From assembly GCA_024516035.1 (NCBI GenBank), contig CM044956.1:7349818-7413817 (forward strand): a stretch of DNA of 64,000 bases, written 5' to 3'. The notes under the pieces were generated by a model. That model made no database searches and was not told where the DNA came from. It saw only the letters and a list, made by a program, of their open reading frames with translations. The stretch is from Bactericera cockerelli. Taxonomy: Eukaryota > Arthropoda > Insecta > Hemiptera > Triozidae. The translations under genes and the position numbers were made by a program. Below are positions 32,391-43,054 of this stretch, one piece after another. The first letter of the stretch is position 1. Each line of letters starts with the position of its first letter.

Positions 32391-33224
32391 GGTCGACTTG
32401 GATTTACTAATCCTCTTTCATAATATGGCCTCTAGAACAGCTTACTCCATCTAGATGTTAGCTTTCAGTATTTTTATACAATCTGATATATGTATATTAT
32501 TATGTTGAATCTCTCTTGTAATTCAGACACAGTATTCATTGAGTTTTGAGGAGTTGAAAAATCTCTGATATACGAATTCTTTAGTAATCCACTCTTGTTT
32601 TTTCTTGACAGGGGCCATTCATAAAAAATATATATCAAAACAAATCAATTAATCATACATATAATTTGAATAATATCAACTACTCGGATTTAAATATTGT
32701 GAAAATAACTTTTAATATCTGTGTTTGGCGTTTGAGGACACCTGAAATTTTAAAAAAGACGTGAAAGATAGATTTTACCAGTTTAAGAATGTTCTTTTTT
32801 TCGATCGATTCATCAAAATGAGTATTGACTTTATCAAGTTATGTCATTTCCAAACATCTATGTATGTAATAGTATTATGTAATACCCTTAAACTTTAATG
32901 TAACATGGCATATTTTTTATGGAATTGTAAATTAAAGTTTTATTTTTAAATATAAAACTTCTCCCAGGGACTGTCCGTCCGGAAGGGAACCGAGGATGCA
33001 AGAAGCATTTCCTCTTTGAAAGAAAATGATTGGAATAGGCATCACCCATAAATCCAATTGATTTCTTTTCCAAATGGTCTAACCATTTCTTAGATTCAAC
33101 ACTCCAAACTCCCATGGTTTAGCAATAGTTTGAAAAATGTAGAAAATGTACATGGCATTAAATTACAAGATCACTTATCGGTAACTACAAGTTGCATATT
33201 TTCTTGTAACTTCAAGGGCCAAAT

Positions 33225-33422
33225 TATGAAACAAGCTTGGATTTAATGTTTAATCTTAGTGGACACTATCCCTTAACACGACCTCTAGTGGGAATTTAGT
33301 GCGCTATGATTGGCTGAAATTCCCAATAGAGATCATGTTGGTTAAGTGATAGTGTCCACTAAGATTAATAAGTGATAGTGTCCACTAAGATTAAATCTAA
33401 GCCTGTTTCATTATTCAGCCCT
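33225..33422. mobile_element. Palindromic MITE M
   Basis: Outer ends AAATTATGAAACAAGCTTGG and AGCCTGTTTCATTATTCAGC pair. Inner blocks ATCTTAGTGGACACTATCCC and GATAGTGTCCACTAAGATTA also pair, the latter present twice. Fragments occur at 23405-23530, 31972-32030 and 63955-64000. Confidence 0.8.
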
Positions 33423-34307
33423 TAAAGTTAAATATTTTCTTACTTTTTCAAGCTAGAGAAATTCTAGTTCGTAACTTTTTCAAGTTACACGATGCCTAAT
33501 CTGTTACTTGCTAGTAAATTAGATTACCTTTTGTTATTCGTCTTGTTAAACTTTCCAATTTAGTTATTATTTTAGTGAACTCCTGTTTCTCGACATCTAG
33601 TCACAATATGGAAAAAGTTTTACAGCAGCTCAACAGTAATTTTCCGTCAGCCTTTGTAGATGACTGACTAGTAGGCTCTTAGATAGAAAGGCTCAAAAGA
33701 GACCATAGAGAACTTGATTTAGACTTTTTTGAACATGTTATTTATATTTGACATCCTAATACGAATTTATTATTAAAACACTTTTTATGTCTAGGATTCC
33801 TAAACAAATAGAAGTGTTTTAGTAATAAACTTGATTTAGACATTAAATTTCAATAAATTAGACATGAGTTAGATCCTCATTATAGAGTAGTTAACTAACT
33901 GCCCTGTAAAGTTTGCAACATAAAGGTAGCTTTGGGGACTTTTAATTGGAGTAAAATTGCAATCAAATTAGTTATAATTTTGGCCTGGCAGTTTTGCAAT
34001 AATAAGTGGTAGATTCCACGATTGTGTAAAATTATCGTCGGAAATGATTTTCATCAATTTTTGGAAGTTTGATTTCCAACCATAAACTTTCTGTGACCGG
34101 GGAAAAAAATACTCTGATTAGGACTAAAACAGAAGAAGATAAGTGAAATTGTACGCTCGTATGGATGATTATGCTGTGTTATAGCAACCTGACCAAAGTT
34201 AGGCAGCATCGTTTTTATTTTAAATAAACTGTAATACTGTAATATCCTGATCATTATCATACCGCCAAGATCAAATTTGTACAGGAACTATCTTTTTTTT
34301 TTTTTTA

Positions 34308-34530
34308 AGGTAAGTGTGCCCCGGAACCGCTTTCGCATTACTTCAGGGGACTTTACCTTTACATCCATGCCATTCCGGAAACGGAAAATTTCGTTCAAAA
34401 ATTTCCGCTCCGGCAAAGCTTGTGGGTTCGAATTTCTGAACGAAACGGAAAATTTCGTTCAGAAATTCGAACCCACAAGCTCCGGGTCAGTAACCAATGC
34501 TCTTAGCCACTGAGTCACGGAGGTCGGCAG
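34308..34530 (-). mobile_element. tRNA-like SINE (family I) containing a foldback
   Basis: Inverted head CCGACCTCCGTGACTCAGTG at 34527 and B box GGGTTCGAAT. 34418-34445 and 34453-34480 form a perfect 28-bp inverted repeat with a 7-nt loop, so the B-box region is present twice, head to head. Confidence 0.8.
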
Positions 34531-34671
34531 AAACTATCTGCAACCTCATCAGTTAATTGGCTCTTGTGGACTTCCAACCAGGAGGTTAGGGTGTCGAATC
34601 CTGGTCACGTCGAACAAATTAACATGGTATTAACTGGAATACCCACTGTGTCAAGTATTCATGTTTAACAC

Positions 34672-34812
34672 CGACCTCAGTAGCTTGATCGATCAGGCGG
34701 CGGACTTGTAACCTGGAGGTCGGTGGTTCAAGTCCCGGTTTCAGCTTGGATTTAGCAAAGCGAGTTTAAGTAGTTGTGACATCACGAAAGTGATTAACAC
34801 AAATATGATAAC
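34672..34812 (+). mobile_element. SINE family F, best-preserved copy
   Basis: ACCGACCTCAGTAGCTTGAT, GCGGCGGACTTGTAACCTGG, GGTTCAAGTCCCGGTTTCAG and the full tail to CACAAATATGATAAC. Confidence 0.88.
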
Positions 34813-35119
34813 TTTTTTTAAAAAAGAAACAAGCTTATTTGTTGTAGAAACTAGCTTTTTTGTTTTCCGCTTCTGGAAACACTATCTGACAGTATTTTTT
34901 TGGTGTTTGTTTATATTTTTATTAGAAATCTATGCAGATTTTATTTACTATTTTAATTCAATTTTGTTTTAAGGTTCAAGATTACTCTGGTCACCAGAAG
35001 TGTATAGGATTTATTCCTAACGTAGCATTATGTTTAGTGATTTGGACCTGTCAATCTGGTGGTGAGAGGGTTCGTATCCCTACCCTATGCATAAACCTCT
35101 GATTTGAGATATGACCATA

Positions 35120-35638
35120 TACAGGGTGTCCTATTATAAACGAGACATTCAAATATCTCGAGAACTACTGACGATGGATAAAAATATGTTCAAAATCATT
35201 TTCATAGCTCTAAAGGGGACATTCATTGTTGACCTCTAGAAGTTTCTCGGATGACCCCTTCAAGGTTATTTCAAGGTCACCTTTGGAATTTTAAATGGCA
35301 CCCCTTTTTTTTATGCAATTTTTGAAATTTACACAAAATTTTAAGTTAAAAAAAAAATCTTGTAATATTTGTCACACCAAGTTTCACACACTTTAGGGAG
35401 TGCGAGGTTTTTTTTTCATCTTAGATTTCAATTTTTTCAAAAATGTCATAAAAATATGGGGTACCATTTAAATATCTAAAGGTGGCCTTCAAATAACCTT
35501 GAAGGGGTCATCCGAGAAAACTTTTTAGAGGTCACCATCAAATGTCCCCTTCAGAGCTATGAAACTGATCTTGAATAGATTTTTCCTACTGTCAATAGTT
35601 CTCGAGATATTTGAATGTCTCGTTTATAATGGCCTGTA
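35120..35638. mobile_element. MITE with long inverted repeats, TA target site
   Basis: The left end, TACAGGGTGTCCTATTATAA, and the right end are complementary over about 180 bp (for example AACGAGACATTCAAATATCT on both arms). It is flanked by TA and has no coding capacity. The terminal sequence is of Tc1/mariner type. Confidence 0.85.
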
Positions 35639-35639
35639 T

Positions 35640-37555
35640 AGCACACACACATCTGGTTCACAGGGTCATGAAATACTAATGTGGGCTTATGAAATCCATG
35701 AATAAGTTTCCCTAGCATTTTTTTTTTTCTGGTGACTATAAAAGCTTGGCCCAAAAGATCTAATTCCCTATACTGAAGAGACTAATTTTTTTCTACCTTT
35801 TCCGATGTACCTATTTGAATATCTGTTATTTTCGATTTTAATCACAATTTTGATCTGATTTTTTCAATGCGTACAGAACACTTGAGCTGGCTTCAAGTTT
35901 GGACTATCTAATAATTTATACTCTTCCTTTTTGTTTTGATAGTATTTACCTATAAGCTTTTATTAAAATTTACACAGTTTTCCAGCATTTTGCTTATACT
36001 TGCTGTATTTAGCCTCATGACAGCTATTTTTTAGTGACATTTATTTATACAGGGTCAACGTTGTTCTCGCCTCTCTCTTTTATTTCTAATTGTTCGTGCA
36101 CTGATAGTCAAGTGGTTAACGCGGTAGTCTGGTAATCCAGGTAGTGTAGGGATCCGTTGGTTCGAATCCTACCCAGTGCATGAATTTTCCTCATTAATAT
36201 GACCACATAATAATAAGACTCTGAGGGTTAGGTGGTAGAAAATACTTTGAGTATTACCCTCGCCTGGTAGCGAGGTTAATACTCAAATTGGAAATGAATT
36301 TAAATAGTTATTTTTAAATTGCTTTTCAATTGATCGAAAGAACATATGTACATGAAAGAAACAATGATTCAAGGTTATCAAAAATTAATTTAAGATAGAC
36401 TTGATACCTGGTAACTTTGTGAAGCCCAATAATGAAAATATCCATGTTGTATTTGTTGTAATGATAATTAAAAATTTGTTATTAGGTAGTCATCATATAA
36501 AATAACCAATAAATGGGCAAGACTGAAACGTATGCCTTTTATTTAATTTTATTTGTATTGTCGGTTCTTTTCAAGGTTGTTTTTGGGTAGGTAAAATAAA
36601 ATAATTTTGAAATGGAATATCTGAATGCTGTAAATACCGTATAATAAAAAAATGTATGAAGAAAAAATCTATAAATAAAAATCCAAAGCTATATTATTAT
36701 ATATTTATGTGTCAAGACCATTTGTCAAAAAATATAGCCAAATTTATTGCATGACCCTCTCTTCGTACCTTGAAAATCGCCTAAAATAAAAGAGACGGTA
36801 ATATTCCATTTCGGTATTGTGTAAATATTGTCTATTCTTATTATTATTTATTTTATTATTACTAAAAAGAAAATATATTCCAATAAAAGTGTTTTTATTT
36901 CTTATATTTCTAGTAGTCTAGTTTTTCAAATACAGTACAATGATCTATTTATCCTGCAAGGATGAGACTAAAGAGTCCCTTATTTACTCTCACAGTCTCA
37001 ACAAATTATCATTTCTTGGTGTGAAGCAGGCGCTCCGGTGGGAAAACGTTTTGAGGTGCTGCAACTTAAACCGGACTAAAATGGGATTCATAGAGTCGCT
37101 CTCTTATTACCTATCGATTTTGAGTGTTTCATGGCAATCATTATAATGCACTGTATAATATTGTCGGCTAGAAGGTAAAACTGACCAAGTGACAGTTGGT
37201 CATTTCTCTATTTTTCGTTACTCTGGTCGGAAATTAACCTAACTATTGGCTAAAAATCAAGAGTTCGGTAGTATCCAAACATATGGGCGGGAAAAAGCGA
37301 AAAAACCATTTTTACCTGAAAGACTGGTGGAGATTTCAATGACCAAATGCAGATGGTCAGTTTTACCTTCCAGCCGACGTATATTTATTTAAAAGTACAT
37401 AAAACAATAATAAAATTATAGATTGTAGACTTCTACAAACTCAGCTGAAGGAAGAATCATTATAATTATCAGAGATTACTTATTTAAAAATAATAATGAT
37501 TTTCTCTGTGTACGATATAGGACTTGAAAAAACACCCTTTTTCCTTTTCGTCTGG
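35640..37555. other. Intergenic sequence
   Basis: A family D SINE at 36098-36290; otherwise AT-rich with nothing recognisable. Confidence 0.5.
36098..36290 (+). mobile_element. SINE family D
   Basis: CACTGATAGTCAAGTGGTTA, GGTAATCCAGGTAGTGTAGG, TTGGTTCGAATCCTACCCAG. The outer 7 bases pair like an acceptor stem (GCACTGA/CCAGTGC). The tail has GACTCTGAGGGTTAGGTGGT. Confidence 0.87.
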
Positions 37556-37745
37556 GGGTGCTGCAGTGCAGTTCCAAAATTTGTATTCAAAATTTGGTTC
37601 GATTGTTAGTAAGTGATACCTTCCGACGTCCACTTGATGACCCAGCACCTAAAAGGGAAGTATTGTGTCACTTCTCGCCCATCAGAGAGGAGTCATACTA
37701 CGGGATGGGCAAGCTGCAATACAGACCACAAGCGTCTACAGGAGG
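37556..37745 (+). mobile_element. SINE family E, tail part only
   Basis: AAAATTTGTATTCAAAATTT, GACCCAGCACCTAAAAGGGA and CACTTCTCGCCCATCAGAGA; the tRNA-like head is missing. It abuts the Frizzled fragment. Confidence 0.8.
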
Positions 37746-37765
37746 AGGTGCTAGACCAGCTAGAC

Positions 37766-38163
37766 AGACCAGGAGGAGTTAAGTGAAGAGGACAAACAAA
37801 GCCATAGTCCTAGGCATTATCAGGTATGTTAGGATAGGAAATGCCGGGTCTGGTGTCTTTTGCAAAGCTAGACTCCGACATAGGGCTGTAGGTGCTAGAC
37901 AGACCTTGCTCATTGTCTCCGACACATAAGGACTTGGGGTCCACTGCTTGGCAGAGGAAACTTGGAGCATTCTAGCGACTCTGGCCACTGAAACCCAAAC
38001 TCATTCATGAGGGACTCACAGCCCTGCCTTGCAGAGAGACACAGGTTCCTGCAAGGAGGTATGGCTCTCTCAAGAATGGTACACACAGGGGCGTACATGG
38101 AGCAGAGGAAGAACTGCAGGTCTGGACTGCAATTGACTTTGACCAAGGGAAAGTACCAACCTC
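37766..38163 (-). pseudogene. fz: Frizzled exon fragment, antisense, frameshifted
   Basis: The reverse strand reads [20 protein letters not shown], then [17 protein letters not shown] and [11 protein letters not shown], that is, the second half of the cysteine-rich domain and part of the linker. Diagnostic residues ([29 protein letters not shown]) match copy 2, not copy 1. One extra base near 37937 (after PLPSSGP) breaks the frame. The 5' end of the exon, all membrane segments and the donor are absent. It ends next to the 3' tail of the R2-like element. Confidence 0.9.
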
Positions 38164-38169
38164 ATCAGA

Positions 38170-41100
38170 AATTATGTAATTGAAGAAGAAGAATAATATT
38201 TATTTTTTATACAAATATTCGTGCTGCCCACCATATGGTGGGTTGCTAAAAATCACAGCATAACAATCAGTTTACAAAAACATTTTTTTTTTTTTCTTCT
38301 TTTTTTTTTTACTTGTAAATGTGTTGTTTCAAAATATATATTGAATCTTTTAAAATTGTTTCAGAAATTGTTTGCAGTTCTTTCATGTTCAGGTTGAACT
38401 TCTTGAAAAAATTAATGGAGAATTGACTAATGGTTCCTCGCGATCCAAACCATAATCCTATTACTTCATATGTTCTGTCTGGATATTTCTCATCAAATTT
38501 CGTTTTTAAGTTTTTAATGCATGGCTCATAGATTCTTTTTTTATCTTGATTCACACTTTCAGCTTGTTCCAAATCATTACTTTCAAACCTGACAGTGGGG
38601 TCAATAATATAAGCCTTTTTCTCATATTTTGGAAAAGCCAAGATATCACAAAATCTTCTACATCCAGATTCGTCGTAGCAAAACACTTCTTCGAAGCAGT
38701 CGACGTCTTTCTGTCTGAGCAGTTGGATCAGGGATTTTTTCACTTTGTGATGTCTAGAGGTGATCAGGTTTTCGTTGTGAGGACAAGCACCCAGAACATG
38801 AGCAGGTATCTCTTTCTCTCTGTGGCAATGCCTACAGAGGTTGGATGATCTTGTCTCACTTTGAGCACCTGGTACACCAGCTAAGTTGGCATAGTTTACA
38901 TTGAGTTTGATGGAAGCAGTCCATTCCGAAGAAGACAAAGAGTTTTTATGCATGACAAATTGATTTGCGGGTGTATATTGAGCATAGTGAACAATTCCAA
39001 TCCCTTGATATTTTCCACGTGACCACTCTTCAAAAGCTTTCAACCTCAACTCGGAGCGAAGATCTCTTGAGCTCCTGCCTTCTACTTGCAACTGATCTAG
39101 ACAAGTTCTTATTTCAGCTTCACAGTCAAAAGAAATGTGTAACAATTCATCTTCTATGTGAAGTAATTTATTTGCTATTGAAAAATGTTGCAAATAGAGT
39201 TCCCAGAGGCAGTTGATAATAGCAAGTCCTCTGTATTTCCTAGGAGCGTAGATCATAGCATTGATAGTATGCGTGGGTAATCCAACAATTTCTTTCACAC
39301 TTCTACGAATGATGACATCAAGATTTTCCAAGAAACCGATAGGTATTTTGGTAATTGGTGCTATTTGAAGCGGATACATCAATGTTGGAAACAAATATTG
39401 ATTAATTATGCTCAATTTTTGGTCTGGCTTTAACCAAGGACTAACAACCAACTTTTGACAGTTCTTGCTAAATACTTCGGCAACATCATAATCAAAAATA
39501 ATTTCATTGTTGAAAGTACAGCCCAAGTATTTGATTGTTTCATTACTAGAAAGCCCTTCAATATTATCTCCTGAAAACAATTTCAATCCTTCTGATGATA
39601 ACTGTCCATTTCTTAGAATGATGGCTTTACTTTTCTTTGGGTTGATGTCCAGACCAATTTGTTGTAGGAGACTTTCTATTAGCTGAATTGTGTTTGTTGC
39701 AGATTCAATAGAGTTAGACGTCACTGCCTTGTCGTCCGCAAATCCACTTAGGATGATAGCATCATAGTTTGGGTTTAGCTTGTATCCATGATTGTTCGCG
39801 TATTCAGTGTCACATAGCTCATTATAGATGAAATTGACAGCTATATTAAACAGAAGTGGAGATATTGGACTTCCTTGACAGACCCCTCGATTTATTTTAA
39901 TCTCAGCTGATGATCGAAAATTACACTCTATCATCGTGAAATTTTTTGTCACCAATTCTTTGACCAAACTTAGCAAATTCTTTGGTATTCCCATGGACTC
40001 TAGTGACTTGAGAATATGGTTGTGGCCACAAGAGTCAAATGCTTTTGATACATCTAAAAATGTAACTATACAATCTTTTTTGTTTAATTTGGCATTTTTA
40101 AGACATGCATCAATTATCTTTGTGTTTACATGGCATCCTGGAACTCCAGACATGAACCCTCTCTGGTTTTGGTTGATATCTACTATTTCTCTGAGTTTTC
40201 GATCAAAAACTTTCTCAATTATTCTCCGAATCACTGAAAAAATAGTGATGGGTCTCCAATTATTGATATCATTTTCATCACCTCCCTTAAATATTAGAAT
40301 TGTCCTTGCTTTCTTCAGAATGTCGGGAACAATAGACATTTTCAACATAAGGTCTGCTATTAGTTTTATAGTTTCCGCAGCTTTAATAGATTTAATTGTT
40401 TTAACAAGAACTTTATCAGGGCCAGCAGATGTGTCAAGGGAAGTTGACTTAATTGCTTTTATAATGTCATCAATGGTCACAGTAATAGCACAGGCTTCAC
40501 TTTTGAGTTTGTATTCTTCAAGAACGTTTTCATTTGCTTTCTCAAAAACATCTTTGAATTTTTTTTCTATTTCTTCCATTTTAATCTTGCATATTTTACC
40601 CATGTTTTCATCCATAATTTTGCGAACCACTTTTTTCCTCTGGTTATAATAATAGTATTGCGCGAGGTCATAGTTGTATTGGTCTTTCCTTTTCTGCCTT
40701 GCTTTTTTATCTGCTCTCTGAGGATTGCTGGATTGTGCGAAACTCCTACTTGTTATATTTTTCTTTTTCTTCCTTAGCCGATAAAACTTGACAGCAGGAT
40801 GGACTGGCCCAGGCAATTTATCCTTCACATCTTGGAGAAACTTTATATATGCCTCTACATGTTTGTTGAAATCGTTGATAGAAACACCATTTAATATCAT
40901 ATTTTTAAATTGATTAGTCCATTGTTGACACTCTTCCTGCACATCTTCACTTGGGGAGATACTTTTCTCTACACTGTCATTTTCAAACTGAGTCTTCGAG
41001 GATGTGTTTTTATGTTTTAAAATTTTCAGTACGTTTTTCTTATTAGCTTCCTCAGGATGGGCTGAACCAATATGAACACTTACACCATGTTTGCTCTTGA

Positions 41101-41685
41101 ATTTCTTGTTACAATGTGGACAAATATCGTCACCTCTAGAAAGTTCCTCATTGATTTCAACAGCATTGAATTCAATCGTTGGTGGATCAGGCTGTTTATC
41201 TATTACTTCTTGGCTGTTTTCAGTGAAGGTACTATCAAGCGTATCATTGACGGGGTCATGTAATCTCAAGTATCGACTGTTTGGTATGTCGTCTATCATG
41301 TGTATACCGGAAGAGGTTGTAGGTTGATCTTCTGTTCTTGCAGTACATGGAGGATGTTTCTTTTGTTTGCATGAATGCATGTGGATTTTCACTCCTTGTG
41401 AATTTTTCAGTGCTTTTTGACAGTAAGGGCATTCATTCTCCCGGCTGGTTGTGTCTATATTTTCCTCAAATTTACTCATTTTATTTTTGTTTTCTTTCCC
41501 AAGAAATATCTACCTTATTTTACAGGAATTTTGAAACATTGTTGGTCTTTTGTTTTTCAAATTAAAGTAGTCAATAATCAATATATGAGTGTAAGTGTCA
41601 ATGTATTTTAAAGTTGGGATATAAATTTCAGAAATATTTTAGGAGGAAACTTTTCCGGAGCTAGATAGTTGAAAGTTGGATGGCC
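38170..41685 (-). mobile_element. R2-like retrotransposon, probable full element
   Basis: The 3' end on the reverse strand has a hairpin (CCCACCATATGGTGGG, 38229-38244) followed by a short TTC-rich tail that abuts the Frizzled fragment at about 38165. The 5' side runs about 200 bp upstream of the ORF to the target duplication of the 5S-type SINE at 41686. Both boundaries are inferred. The flanks are not 28S rDNA. Confidence 0.65.
38309..41479 (-). CDS. R2-like non-LTR retrotransposon polyprotein
   Basis: An open frame of 1056 residues. Two N-terminal zinc fingers are visible: C17-x2-C20-x12-H33-x3-C37 and C120-x2-C123-x12-H136-x4-H141. The reverse transcriptase core follows, with LDVSKAFD (about residue 476), GVCQGSPISPLLFN and the catalytic FADD (about residue 580), then LDINPKKSKA. 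The C-terminal part has the knuckle CRHC-x7-H-x4-C (about residue 890) and a restriction-like endonuclease with CDILAF and IIDPTVRFE (about residue 955). This order (zinc finger, RT, CCHC, endonuclease) is that of the R2/NeSL/R4 group, which inserts by target-primed reverse transcription. No stop or frameshift is seen, so the copy may be young. The exact clade is not decidable by eye. Confidence 0.93.
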   Translation of the reverse strand: MSKFEENIDTTSRENECPYCQKALKNSQGVKIHMHSCKQKKHPPCTARTEDQPTTSSGIHMIDDIPNSRYLRLHDPVNDTLDSTFTENSQEVIDKQPDPPTIEFNAVEINEELSRGDDICPHCNKKFKSKHGVSVHIGSAHPEEANKKNVLKILKHKNTSSKTQFENDSVEKSISPSEDVQEECQQWTNQFKNMILNGVSINDFNKHVEAYIKFLQDVKDKLPGPVHPAVKFYRLRKKKKNITSRSFAQSSNPQRADKKARQKRKDQYNYDLAQYYYYNQRKKVVRKIMDENMGKICKIKMEEIEKKFKDVFEKANENVLEEYKLKSEACAITVTIDDIIKAIKSTSLDTSAGPDKVLVKTIKSIKAAETIKLIADLMLKMSIVPDILKKARTILIFKGGDENDINNWRPITIFSVIRRIIEKVFDRKLREIVDINQNQRGFMSGVPGCHVNTKIIDACLKNAKLNKKDCIVTFLDVSKAFDSCGHNHILKSLESMGIPKNLLSLVKELVTKNFTMIECNFRSSAEIKINRGVCQGSPISPLLFNIAVNFIYNELCDTEYANNHGYKLNPNYDAIILSGFADDKAVTSNSIESATNTIQLIESLLQQIGLDINPKKSKAIILRNGQLSSEGLKLFSGDNIEGLSSNETIKYLGCTFNNEIIFDYDVAEVFSKNCQKLVVSPWLKPDQKLSIINQYLFPTLMYPLQIAPITKIPIGFLENLDVIIRRSVKEIVGLPTHTINAMIYAPRKYRGLAIINCLWELYLQHFSIANKLLHIEDELLHISFDCEAEIRTCLDQLQVEGRSSRDLRSELRLKAFEEWSRGKYQGIGIVHYAQYTPANQFVMHKNSLSSSEWTASIKLNVNYANLAGVPGAQSETRSSNLCRHCHREKEIPAHVLGACPHNENLITSRHHKVKKSLIQLLRQKDVDCFEEVFCYDESGCRRFCDILAFPKYEKKAYIIDPTVRFESNDLEQAESVNQDKKRIYEPCIKNLKTKFDEKYPDRTYEVIGLWFGSRGTISQFSINFFKKFNLNMKELQTISETILKDSIYILKQHIYK

Positions 41686-41698
41686 AATAATAATTATT

Positions 41699-41971
41699 TT
41701 TTTTTTTTTTTTTTTTTTTTTAAGTGGGGTTTAACGTCGCTTTCAACTGCCATGGTCATATCACGACGGGGGTTTTACCCTCCATTCGCAGGAAACTCAC
41801 AAACCTGCTACTCACATTGACCTCACCCAGCCTGAGTGGGGCCGGGAAAAGCCAGCGTCACGAGAATTAGAATTTGAATGGTCACCCATCCAAGTCTTAA
41901 CCTCGCTGGATGTCGCTTAACTTCGTGTTCTGAAGGGAACCGGTGTATTCAACATGCCATCGACGCTGGCT
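41699..41971 (-). mobile_element. 5S rRNA-derived SINE (SINE3 type), full copy with target duplication
   Basis: On the reverse strand the head reads GCCAGCGTCGATGGCATGTT, GAATACACCGGTTC, CACGAAGTTAAGCGACATCC and GGTTAAGACTTGGATGGGTG. This lines up along the first 95 or so bases of 5S rRNA, including the internal control region for TFIIIA/Pol III. The body shares CCCAGGCTGGGTGAGG-type sequence with the family B SINE. It ends in poly-A (T run, 41699-41721). The 13-bp target duplication AATAATAATTATT lies at 41686-41698 and 41972-41984. Confidence 0.92.
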
Positions 41972-42053
41972 AATAATAATTATTATTGTAGTGAAATTGA
42001 AGAAAAATATAAACGAGATAATTTCGATTCTATGCTACGTTGAAAAATGCCAA

Positions 42054-42091
42054 ACTGTTTTTGAGATAGGTATACCTATCTCAAAAACAGT
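42054..42091. repeat. 38-bp perfect palindrome
   Basis: The arms meet without a loop: CTGTTTTTGAGATAGGTA and its exact complement. It lies between the R2-like element and Frizzled copy 1. Confidence 0.9.
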
Positions 42092-42558
42092 ACCTACACT
42101 CCAAGAAAAGGAGCTATTATTTTTTATATCACTTTTAAAAAAGATCGATAGTGGCTTTTTACCTATACAATAGAGGGGGGTTAATTCTCATCTTTATTAC
42201 GATATCTCAACAAATGGACGGCGAAGTCCGCCCGGCGCCAATCATATTTTCACAGCAGCCGGCTCCACCAATAATAATTATTATTGTTTAGACAAAGTTC
42301 TTTTGAATTTGGGGGCTTCATGTATGTTTTACAGGTGGTCAACTCCTATGCGTTTTTTTGATATCTTCAGCCAAAAAACCTATTATTTGATAAATAATAT
42401 AAATATGTATATGGATTTAGGCGGTTTTCGTGGTTTTTGGCTAAACAATTCAAGACACCAAAAAAATGGAAATTAATAGAGAGTTGACCCCCCACTAACC
42501 ACCTAAAGAAAGAGAGTTGACCCCCCATAAACCACCTAAAAACCCCCAAGTTAAAGTT

Positions 42559-43054
42559 GCATCACTACCATATTCTTGGAGGACATTCCAAGACCACATT
42601 GCTTGATGCTCCTTCTCTTTGACAAGTGCTGCACTCAACAAACATTCATTGAACTACAAGTAACTCACAAGAGAGCGCTGTAATAGCTCACTATATAAAA
42701 AAATTGTAAACAAATTTTTTCACCTGTTCAGTGGCGGTAGTTTTAAAAAAAATTCATGTTATCATAAAAAAAGCAGAAATTAAATTTTAAATTGGGTAAA
42801 TTATAAATTTCTTTCTACTAGGGTTTATATTAGTATTAAATAAAATGTCCAAAATTCATCAAGTACACATACATGTACAACCTTTATTCTCTTCTTTCAG
42901 AGATTAGTAAAATGTAGATAAATTCCTTATTTAAAATTTTTCGATGTGTTTCTAAATACCATTTAAAAACCTTGATTTAATTCAAGAATGTTTTTTTTTT
43001 TTTTTTTTAATTAATAATAATCTAGTGATCTCAGTGCTTTAAATAATTTTAACC
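42559..43054 (+). promoter_or_regulatory. fz: Upstream region of Frizzled copy 1, duplicated with the exon
   Basis: About 500 bp before the ATG resembles the 502 bp before copy 2: a GCATCACTACC start, CTTGATGCTCC, AAGTGCTGC-CTCAA, and the last 40 bp, which are nearly identical (ending CTTTAAATAATTTTAACC). A duplication carrying its own 5' UTR and possibly a promoter is the simplest reading. No TATA box or initiator can be named with confidence. Confidence 0.45.

Noticed and set aside
36098..36180. Possible tRNA-Ser/Leu gene
   Set aside because: Acceptor stem pairs, but the anticodon arm is poor and the same unit with the same tail occurs at 22117, 24455 and 59864; it is a SINE.
41870..41971. 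Possible 5S rRNA gene
   Set aside because: Only about 95 bases match 5S rRNA and they are fused to a SINE body with poly-A and target duplication.
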